Below are positions 25,424 to 35,011 of a stretch of DNA of 64,000 nt, in pieces. A program made the position numbers and the translations under genes. The notes under the pieces are model-generated. The model saw nothing but the letters and a program-made list of their open reading frames with translations. It did no database searches and was not told the origin of the DNA. Numbering within the stretch: position 1 is the first letter of the stretch; every line of letters begins with the position of its first letter. The stretch comes from Geosiphon pyriformis (taxonomy: Eukaryota; Glomeromycota; Glomeromycetes; Archaeosporales; Geosiphonaceae), in the NCBI GenBank assembly GCA_016748015.1, contig JAAOMT010000226.1, positions 850,604 to 914,603 of the forward strand, given 5' to 3'.

Positions 25424-25864
25424 AATTCATAATTACCAGTTAATAAATTAAATATCAGCTTCAAATAATTTTGACCTACCATTCGAAAAGAAATGAATTG
25501 TTTCAAAGTTTTATTCAAAATATTCATTGATGATATCTTTCCTGATATTTTTTTGTTATTGTGCTCATTTTTCTTGCATTTGACCTATAATTTAACCCAC
25601 AGGTTTTTCTCCTGCGTCTAATCAGTTTCAAGCTGTCTTGCATAAAATGCTGCATTAATAAGAATAGTTACACAAAAGCAAAATGTAAATATTGTAACCG
25701 TGCGGCTAACACCACATTGGAAGACTGTCCTTGATACTTTCGAAGAAAAAATTAATAAATAACCTGGGAACTTTGAATCAGTTTTTTGTCTCTACCTATT
25801 TAAAAGTTTTCAACGTTGTAGGATAAAAATTAGATATTTATTCAAATTCAAAAAGACACCAATC
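25424..25864. other. Spacer between chitinase and paralogue B
   Basis: About 440 bp between two genes on the same strand, probably 3' end of one and promoter of the next. No separate gene seen. Confidence 0.6.
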
Positions 25865-27760
25865 ATGTTAGGACTTTTCAAAAACCGTCGAAAGTCAGAG
25901 CCTATGAGTTTGCACTATTCTAAAGTGTTTCTTTTTATTTTTATTTATTTTGCTATTGGTGGTTATTTTTCAATTTTACTCTGGCAATCTGCAACTGAGC
26001 ATCCCACATTGACTCAGAAAAGAGACTATCCGCAATTGATTCAGGCGCCAAGTATGCGAATAATTTTTAGCAAGAACTCAATTAAAAGATTGGTTTAAAA
26101 ATTGTTCGATTTGAATCTACCCAATAATTTTAACACGTTTTCTTTGATTTATCGTTACGTTAGGTTCACAATTTCAATTCGATTACAATTTTCGTCTAGC
26201 TTGTAAAATTTACAACTTTAATTCTCGTAAGTTTTGACTTTAATCTCAAATCAACATTGATTTTTGCACTTTGACCAATTCTCTGTTTGCTTTTCTTCAG
26301 AGAGCACTCCAATATTAGAAGACCAGTGCTCACAATATCTAATACAGCCAAAATTGTATCGCGGCATAGGATGGGTAGGGTTCTTTTTTGCGAAAAGAAA
26401 TTTACAATTTGCCGGTGCGAGTCATGATGGGGTCTATAAGATTGAAATTAACGTCTTTTTGGATGATGGCAATTATAATAAGACTAATGATCGTTTGATG
26501 GTATGTAAAAACAGTAGTGATTTTTTTTAAAAATTCTCATGTGCTTATTTTTTACTCTTTCATGCAGGCAATCAGATTGTTTGATTCAGGAATGTAATTT
26601 ATTTAGGATAGAGAACATTGCTGTTTTAAAACTCTATTGACATTTCGATTTTAAATTTTAGATCCAGAATATGAAGATATTGAGCCAGAGGTTGATGGAC
26701 AACCATCGGAGGTCGATAATCTGAATCTTTATGTTCTTGGTCCTGCACAGGTAATTAAGTGAATTTCTTACCTTCCATTTTACAATCATTAATTTTTCCC
26801 ATTGTTCTTGATTTTCCTTTCAGGCTCACTATATAAACTATAGAAGATTCCTAAACGAAACTTTAGTCAGTAGTTGGCTCAACACTTTTGGCATTCCACC
26901 GATACAAATGAATAGAGAATATTTTGTGACATCAAATTTTAGTGAGTTTAATGAAAATTAATTGCTTATCAGAAGATAAAATTAAGCTTTTTTTTTTGAT
27001 ATTTTAGACAGCGTACCAATTATAGGCAATACTGTAGAAAATAAATATGCTTTTATATCTATAAAGCTACAGTCTACTGAAATAGATACATTTACCGAAA
27101 GAAGGTAAGGAGACTCGGCAGGTCAATTTTTCAATGCTTTTACTAATAAATTATTTTGTAAAATCTTTATTGGTATATTTGAAGGAATCAAACGGTACGC
27201 TTTGTCTTTTTTTTTTGGCATTTCAATTGCGATATAGTCAACCAATTTTCCCATTTCAATTTTTTAGATTTTAGTAATATTCAGCTCTCTCGGTGGCGCA
27301 TTTACATTTGGATTAGGGATATATACTCTTCTATTCGGTAAAATATTCGAGTTTTTATAATTCTACAAGAATCTGCCTTTTGACGAAAAATTCAAATCTT
27401 TTTGCTTTCACATCGTCATTTTTAGGCGCATTTCCATTCAAACCATGGGGTCTAGCCCAAAAATTGCCTAGAGTTCGAGGAAAAGTACAATCAAAATTGC
27501 GCAAGATGTACGGCTCTCATGGTCCTCTCCCCCGAATCCCAGTTAAATCAGACCTAACCAATATTCGCGACCCCACCAACCATGTTATATCAACTGACTT
27601 TGAAGGTAGCATCCAGGATTCTCTAAACTCCCTAGCACGACGTCAGTATAATATAGAAATGTTTTTGAGTGAGTATGTAGTTGACACAGACTTTGTGGAT
27701 GCTATGGACAGTGATAATGCTAAAGGATGGGATAATAAAGAAATAGTTGAGAATGTCTAG
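25865..27760 (+). CDS. Two-membrane-span protein of unknown function (paralogue B)
   Basis: Ten exons: 25865-26051, 26164-26226, 26301-26500, 26568-26589, 26662-26750, 26824-26941, 27008-27104, microexon 27185-27194, 27268-27337 and 27426-27760, 396 aa. Span 1 is at ~21-40 (VFLFIFIYFAIGGYFSILLW), an ectodomain with a few Cys follows, span 2 is at ~263-286 (IFSSLGGAFTFGLGIYTLLF), then a basic-to-acidic tail beginning GAFPFKPWGLAQKLP. It is a paralogue of the gene at 8.3 kb: exons of 118, 97, 10 and 70 nt match exactly in length and phase, but the ectodomain region has two extra introns. One junction is odd. After 26589 the only reading that keeps frame uses an intron starting GA (26590-26661); the nearest GT (26594) shifts frame into a stop. 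This may be a non-canonical intron, a broken allele or a sequence error. Confidence 0.65.
27185..27194 (+). other. 10-nt microexon of paralogue B
   Basis: GAATCAAACG between a TTTGAAG acceptor and a GTACGC donor, same length, phase and position as the microexon of paralogue A. Its product contributes Asn-Gln-Thr. Conservation between paralogues that differ at most positions supports both calls. Confidence 0.72.
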
Positions 27761-30003
27761 ACCGTTAAAAAACTCATCACTCTGATGAAAATTTATATGA
27801 TAATACATAAATTTTATTAAGCAGTTGGGATTGGGAAAATTAAAATTCTGTAGAAGAGTTCCAACATAATTTGAATCATGAATAATTACTTGACATTTCT
27901 AATCTAACTTATTGAGACCAAAAAAGCAAGACACTGTGTTATTTTTTTATTTAGCTAATACATGTATATGCAAATCGATCATCAGACTGTTCATTAAATT
28001 CAACTATTTGTTGTTCAATTGACACTTTTAATTAAAAGTCCTGGAAGTGATGGAAACTGATTATCAAAATCATTTTCTAAGGTCTTGAAAAATATTCCGA
28101 GTTTTTAATGTTTGAACAATTTTCCGTCCTCCACATGATGTAAAACAATAAGGTTTTTAAATTAATTTGAACAAGATTTATTGAATCTTTGGTCACGTTT
28201 AAAATGAATATCAAAACCTGTATATTCGTGCTTTTTGAAAACTTGTTCTGAAATCTTTTTTTTTTTTTTGCCATTCTTCGGATTATCCTCAATACTTTGG
28301 AATAATTAATGATATCATCACAAAAGCTACTTGTGACAGAAATGCCAGCATGTCATGAAGAATATTTTCAAAAAAAAAAAAAATCAATTAGCTCCCTTTT
28401 AAGTTACGAATTAAAAAATCAAAGGCAATTTATGAGGATGAAATATTGAGAAAATATTTAATTGTTAAATTTTTTTTAATTCAAAATTTTTTAAAATTTT
28501 CTTCTAAAATAAAAATTAAAAGGGACTTGAATAAATTATCAAAAATAAAATTCAAAAATATTCTTTGTCTTATATCATGACTTAATTAAAATATTTGTAT
28601 TATTCATTGTACTTTGTACGTCATTTATTCTTAAATTCCATCAAATAATCAAACTTGATTTATGTTTTTTTGTTTGTTTGTTTGTTTGTTTGTTTGTTTG
28701 TTTGTTTGGGAAAATCAAATATTATAAGTTTAAGCAATTTGATTTCAGGTGATTTAAAGAATGATCAATATTTACATTCAGATTAGTATTTTGTTTATTT
28801 TCTGGCTCATTGAATTTACCGAATTTTTTTTAAAGATCTTTGGGAAAAATAACTTTTGAAGACAGTTTTGGTAACTTATTTCGATTGTGGAAAATAAAAT
28901 AGGACTTTTCTAATTACCAAAATTTTGACAAGTTTTATAATTCTCTTTTAATAAAGAGAAAAAAAGGAAATAAATGTTAATCAGGGTATGTTTTAATCTT
29001 ATCTAGCCTATTATTTTTAGTGGAAAAGTCCACAATATTTAAAAATAATAGATTTCAGTTTTTCCTTTCATCACAAGTCTGTTCGTCTTCAACTTGCTTT
29101 TTATGAGAATCCGGGTGGTCAAAGCTTCATAGATTGATGGACAAACAATTCTGGAATCACTTTCATCAAAATTTTGACCAAGATCTTCTTGAAACTGTGC
29201 AAATTCGAAATTTCTTTGGTATATTTGTTTGAATAAACCGAAATGCTCCGACTTCTAGAAAGATAATATTATAAAAGAATTTAAGTTTCGATTCTAATTT
29301 GGAGGAATAATCATCATTTGCTCAAGATATTCGATAACTGATAATTTGGGAAATTAAAAACGCAAAGAATAAACTGACATTAACCGAGACCAGATCTGTC
29401 ATTGTTAGCGAATCATGCTATAACAAGTAAGGGGCGATTTCGCCCGACATTATTCACTTGCTTGTGTCATCAAATGTGACGATAATCTTGTTGATTAATA
29501 AATAGAAAGTGACACAAGGAATAGAATTTGAAGGCGGGAATCTTAGTTCGAGCTTTCAAAATATTATTTGGAGTTTGTTTCAAAAAATTAGTGTTTTAAT
29601 TGAGACCGAGTAAAGAAAAAAAATTGGGAAATTTTCAAAGAGATAATCAAAGATCTCTATGAATTAAATTCATCAGTCTGGTTTTTGATAATGAACCCGT
29701 TCATCTTTTTTTTAATACATCATCTTTTAACCAGATACCTGTGATTCCCACGTTCAATGTAAAATCTTGAAAAACCAATTGCTAAACGATGGGCTTAAGA
29801 AATTTTTTTTGGTATGTCTAATTTGGTAGTTGGTTATTTAAACTTCATCATGATCTAAATAATTAGAAAATTGGATCGTGACGTGTGTTCAAAATTAAAG
29901 AGAGTTTCAAAAGTATATAAAATAAAAAGAAAGACAGAATTCTGATTTTTTTATAAAATCTCAAGCTTCGTACACTCTCAAAAAAAAATAAACCTTAAAA
30001 ATA
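27761..30003. other. Intergenic, A+T-rich, with GTTT microsatellite
   Basis: A TTTG/GTTT tetranucleotide run occupies about 28667-28708. A GC-richer patch near 29400-29470 shows no open frame of note. No gene seen. Confidence 0.6.
28667..28708 (+). repeat. TTTG tetranucleotide microsatellite
   Basis: About ten uninterrupted TTTG/GTTT units in an intergenic spacer. Confidence 0.9.
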
Positions 30004-31615
30004 ATGAAGTCTTTCCCTTTGCTTGGAACGATTCAAGAAAAAGAGAATTTTTTGACAATATTGAAAGAAAAACGTCTTTTATTTGATTCATCTAATGAAT
30101 CGACAAAATTTCTTGGACAGAAACAAAATAAATGGAGATGGATATTCTTTTGGAACATTATTGCTTTTGTTTCTTTCCTATTTTTATTTTTCCCTATTTT
30201 ATTAAAAAAAATTTCATTACGAAAATTATTAAATTCTGTATTATCTATCGATGATAATGAACTTTATTCAAGTTCGAAATTTGTTTCTTTTTCACAAAAA
30301 AATATTTCAATATTTGAAACAAAACGCGAAAATTCAGATCTTCACCGACAAACAGGTCTAGATTTTCTTTCGCTAATAGAAACAAGAAATAATAAAAAAG
30401 TTATCTTACAAAGGAAAACCCTTAAAGAAAATAGAAAAAGAAATCTTTATCAAAAACAAATAACGATACCAAATTCAAGTAGCTCTCACTTGAGAAAAAT
30501 ATTTCCAAGAAAAATGCAAACTTTTCAAAAAAAAATTTTAATTGATAAAGATGACCCATTATTAAAAGAACTGCAATATTTTGCTTCTTATGCTCAAAAA
30601 GCATATTGTCTTTATTCAGAAGATGATAAGTTAATGGACAAAATTTCTGGTGAGCCTTTGTTAGACATAAAAATTTTTGATTAAAAACTATTGAATAAGC
30701 TAAAATTTGAATGGATAATTCCTTAGCTAGAGCCGAAATAAATCAAAATCAAATTGTGATGTATTTTAAGGGAAATGATTTAAGTCATAATGAAAGGAAA
30801 AATTTCTTACCAAGGCTGACCCAGTATCGTACTCTCAGATATTCATTTTCCAGCATAAAAGTTGATTCCAAAATTCAGAAATCCTTTGAAAAGGCACAAG
30901 AAAAGTTATATTTAAATCTAAGTCGTTTAATCCTCGAATATCCTCGTCATACGTTTTGTCTCGTTGGCCATGGTATAGCAGGGAGTAAGTTTGTCCAAAA
31001 TTAATATTCTTCTCACAAAAGTATTTAAAATTTAAATCAATCCTTAATTTCCCCTGATTATTTCCATTTTTAAGGCTACGCAGTTCTTACAGGACTTTTT
31101 CTTAAGCATGAATTCGGAAGAACTGACATAAATATTTATACATATGGACAACCAAGAATGGGAAATCAGGAAATGGCTCATCACATAAATCTTGGGTTTA
31201 CATACAGACATCACGGAATTTATCGTGTGACAAATGGATACGAGTATGCCCCCCAATATCCCGAAATATTTGATGGTTACTTTCATCCCGGTACCGAGTA
31301 TTGGATATCCCCAAACAATTGTGATTGTGAAACAAAATCTAAAATTTATCAATGTACTGGAGGTTTCAATGAATCAGGATATTTTGATGAGAATCAAGTT
31401 CGTAAAAAAAAAATTAAAATTGAATTCTGAAATATTGAGACGGATTTTGAATTCACCAATCGAACTTTTTTTGTTTTCAAAATTAGGGATGCAACAATGG
31501 CTATAATCAAGAATTCACTTCAACATCATCATATCTTTCTCATTATGGCCCGTATTTCGGATATTGGATGTTTTGTTCCAATGAAGAACCAGTCCCTCTT
31601 GTGTTTGTAGATTAA
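30004..31615 (+). CDS. Membrane-anchored class-3 lipase-like protein, catalytic Ser replaced by Gly
   Basis: Four exons, 30004-30649, 30727-30984, 31075-31397 and 31487-31615, give 451 aa. A hydrophobic segment at ~50-75 (WRWIFFWNIIAFVSFLFLFF) with no signal cleavage site suggests a type II membrane anchor. A Ser/Lys-rich linker follows, then the lipase core: YFASYAQKAYC, IVMYFKGND, the elbow CLVGHGIAGS (about residues 293-302), IYTYGQPRMGN, VTNGYEYAP, and the late-His strand YFHPGTEYW. The Asp-region and His strands look intact, but the nucleophile position (about 298) is Gly, exactly as in the lipase at 1.5 kb. Four or more Cys near the end (NCDCETKSKIYQC) fit an extracellular fold. The last donor, GTTCGT, is unusual, but only this join gives the conserved tail (SHYGPYFGYWMFC). 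Likely a pseudo-enzyme or one with altered chemistry. Confidence 0.75.
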
Positions 31616-31647
<32 letters not shown>

Positions 31648-32958
31648 ATTACATTATTTCCGAAAAGTTTATATTATCCCTCCTTATTTCAAATTTAAAC
31701 TTGTGTATATATCATAACATTTAACATAAAATGATTAAATTAAACTATATCAAATTTTGAAATTGTTCTTCAGGCCAGCTATCTTTTATAATGTACATAG
31801 AAATTTAAAAAATTTCCCATTTAAATAAAAATTGTTTCTATGAATCTCTTGCTAGATTTATATAATTGTAATTTCTGTTCTAGCTAAAGAAGTCATTATA
31901 TATAATCAGAAAGATCTTGAGTTTTTTCAAAGCTGGCTAATAGTCGATCAAAGGCAATTGACCATTTTTTTTTGACATATTTCAGTTAAGAATTAGAAAA
32001 CAAACCAAACCTTTTGATTAGTTTTAAATAACGCAGTACTTCATTTTCGCCTCCAAGTTTTAATATTGTAAATCAACTTGAAAAATATTATTTGGGACAT
32101 TAAGGAAAATATTTTTTTGTCCCAGAAATTCTTGAAAATCAAAGTTTACCTTGAAAATCGAATTTGGTGATTAATTTTTCAGATACCACTGAAAAGTAAA
32201 AGGGCAAATAATCAACAGTGGGATTGAAAAGTTGCCTGCACCAACCTTTTGGAATTATTTTTATATTGAATATTTATTTTTGAATTTCAAACGTTTCAAT
32301 ATTTGTCACGCTTTGAAGAGTGGAACATAACTTTTTTCAGTCCCTTATGATCTCAGTAAGTCCTGAAATTAAAAGTGAATAATAACAATGGTACAGAATT
32401 TTTCTTGGAATTTTAGAAGGTAAAAGATAAGTTTATCAAACCGTATTTTTAGGAATGTAATTTCGAGAATGTATATTGGCCATTTAAAGTTCTTTGAATC
32501 TTTTATCACATATCATAATATCCTCCAATTTATTATCAAGATATCAATAAACAAACATTAAAATAAAAATTCTTTACTCAACAAACCATTCATATTAATT
32601 TTTGGAAGTAACTCATGAATTGCTTCTATGAAAATTCTAGAGCTAAATTTAATTGGTTTTTTCAAACTCCTGAAATTTAATTTTTTTTCTTTTACAATCA
32701 AACTTTCATAATTATGCCTTGCAGAAATTCTTAATTTTTCTATAAAATTGCTGAAACTATGAAATAGCACTTTAATATTTCAAAATCTTGAATTAATCAG
32801 AGAATCAGTAAAGGTATTCAGGGTAAAATGATTAAGTTGGATCGGAGATTCATGATGTATAATTCCAATCTGTTAATATGATTGATCAATAAACTATAAA
32901 TAACTTGATAAAATTATAGAAACTTTTTCTTCTTCCTAAACTTAAGATTGGCTACAAG
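31616..32958. other. Intergenic, A+T-rich
   Basis: A short TA run lies directly after the lipase stop (31616-31633), then unstructured A+T-rich sequence. Nothing supportable seen. Confidence 0.6.
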
Positions 32959-33944
32959 ATGGGAACGAGTCAATTTTTACCATCAAACAAAACAGAACAG
33001 GCTTTTGAATATATTGATGATGTGGATAAGCCTTCTTTTTATAGAAAATAGTTTATCAAGTACAAGAATTTAATTTTTTGATGTTGATTCTTTTTAGGAC
33101 GAAATTTCTGCTCTCACATCATCCTTGAACAATTTATCTATCAACCGAAATGTTATAAATTCCCTCGCTGCGTCACTACAAAAATCCATCAAAGAGAAAG
33201 AAACTGTCCAACAAACTGATGAAAGGACTGTTTCCTTGCGGAAACAAATTGTAGAAGCGCTTTGTCTATGTGAATCAATTAGCAGTCGAATTAAATCTAA
33301 TATCAATTCCTTGACTTCTAAACTTGAGGAGGTAATTTTCTCTGAATCTCTGAATGAAACTTATAATAAACTGAATAAGAGATTTCAGTCGATTTCTCAC
33401 TTTACTTAGCTTAAAAAAAGATACATAGAGAATCAAGAGGAAAAGTAAGTTACCACATCTCTCAGAAAAGAGAAAAAATAATTATGTGTATGAGTTTCAC
33501 GAGATGGTTCTAATTTTCACATTTTTATTGATAGGAACCGATGCATAGAAGCCGGTTTTCCCGAAGAAGCCCACAAATTGGACGAGGTTATATTTAAAAC
33601 ATCAGCTGAAATGACCAAAACCAGAGCATGGATCTTTGAGCTCTCCGATCTGCTTTTACCTTTGGTAAACAAGAATTCTTTTGCTCTGTAATTTAGTCCC
33701 ACTCTTTTAAGCTAAACTTTTCAAATTTTTATAGATTGATGATCTGATAAATAGCATGTAAGCTATATGTTATTATTTTTTAAAATATAAAATTTCAATA
33801 ATCCCCATTTTTTCATCCACAACTCCCTATATTTGTTCTTATTTTATAAAAAAAAAAGCTTTCTATGACATCCATCATTTCTTCATTTCTTCCAGAGATA
33901 TTACGGCTAAAGAAGTTACTGAACAGCCAGAAACGACAAATTGA
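32959..33944 (+). CDS. Small coiled-coil protein of unknown function
   Basis: Exons 33098-33331, 33410-33444, 33535-33664, 33735-33757 and 33896-33944 join in phase through good GT-AG sites. A first exon 32959-33021 starting MGTSQFLPSNKTEQ is likely but uses a GTGGAT donor and is less certain. Total about 177 aa. The chain is mostly helical and charged, with heptad-like spacing in the middle (INSLAASLQKSIKEKETVQQ, RIKSNINSLTSKLEELKKRY). The C-terminal part reads AGFPEEAHKLDEVIF, then MTKTRAWIFELSDLLLPLID, and ends in an acidic Thr-rich tail. There is no signal peptide or membrane span, so it is probably cytoplasmic or nuclear. No family recognised. Confidence 0.6.
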
Positions 33945-34792
33945 CAGTCAAGTTTGCTGAATCAGTGACCTGAATCGAGGATTTCCTGGGGCCATTCTTG
34001 TGCAAAAGTTTGTTTGAAATGTTAGCAGCATACATATGTTACGAATAATTCATTATGGAACTGAATCTGCCTGCAAATAAATTCAAAGATCAACACCTTT
34101 TATAAAAATCTCATCTCACAGAAAATCTCTTAAATACTTTCTCGCTTCTTTTACTATAACGATCGGCAAAGGAAGAATTTGTTTTTATACGCGTATAAAA
34201 TAGAGTTCTCTGCCCACAAATAACAATATATCTTTTTTACTGTAAAAGTCAATTTTTGATTCCGTTCGTGTAATAGAGTATTCGATTTTTTAATCACTTT
34301 GAGAGCATTTTGTAAATTGAGTGGGCATTTCGTTTTCTTTGAATTATTAAATGAACTGGGAGAATAAGGGAGATGATTTATTCTTTTTAGCATTGAGAAT
34401 TGAGGGAAAATTTTATTTTTTGAATTATTAAAAAGAAAGTCGAAAAACAACCAACTTTTGAAGAGGGGTGATCTTAAGCTGCCAATCTATTCGAGATTTT
34501 ACTAGACTTTACGCTTTTGGACGTCCACAATTTATGAAATTTATTTTTGTGAATTAAATAGATTTCGAAATGAGAATTTGGGAAGAGAAAAAAAATAGAG
34601 CTTTGAAGATAACAGCATATGATTAATAAATACAAAGTTGACTTTTTTAAAAGATTTTAATCATTTGTTTTAGTAAACATTAAACATTTATAAACCATTT
34701 AATTTTAAGTAAAGATTAAAATATTTGAATAAAAAAGATACAAAAAAAAATTTTTATTTGTTTGTTTTAAAATTTTTGCTTTTATTTATATA
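33945..34792. other. Spacer before the transposon
   Basis: A minus-strand frame of 80 codons (34154-34393) is listed separately as doubtful. The rest is A+T-rich and holds nothing I can support. Confidence 0.5.
34154..34393 (-). CDS. Doubtful minus-strand ORF, 79 aa
   Basis: ATG at 34393. Lys-rich, with a stretch (LLHERNQKLTFTVKKIYCYL) and a Trp in YLWAEN that loosely recalls the third part of a fungal HMG box, but the front of the box is not recognisable. It may be a decayed fragment or chance. Confidence 0.2.
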   Translation of the reverse strand: MLKRINHLPYSPSSFNNSKKTKCPLNLQNALKVIKKSNTLLHERNQKLTFTVKKIYCYLWAENSILYAYKNKFFLCRSL

Positions 34793-35011
34793 TGTCATGA
34801 GTTGGAACAGGATTTGAGTTGATTCGGAATCAACTTAAGTTGATTTGGGATTCTAATTTAACTTGAGTTAATTCGGAATCCTTAATTCAACACTGTGTTG
34901 ATTCCGAATCAACTCAACCAATCACATTATTTGGTTAATTGGCCAGTAAAAAGTTTCCCTATCATTAGCCAATCAAAAAAATCAAAGTTTTGATATTTGA
35001 CGCGTTTTTTT
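34793..35011 (+). repeat. Left terminal inverted repeat of the Ginger-like element
   Basis: Pairs with 37335-37532. It contains several copies of a GTTGATTCGGAATCAAC-like palindromic block, plausible transposase-binding sites. A ~20-bp near-duplication of that block is present only here. Confidence 0.85.
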
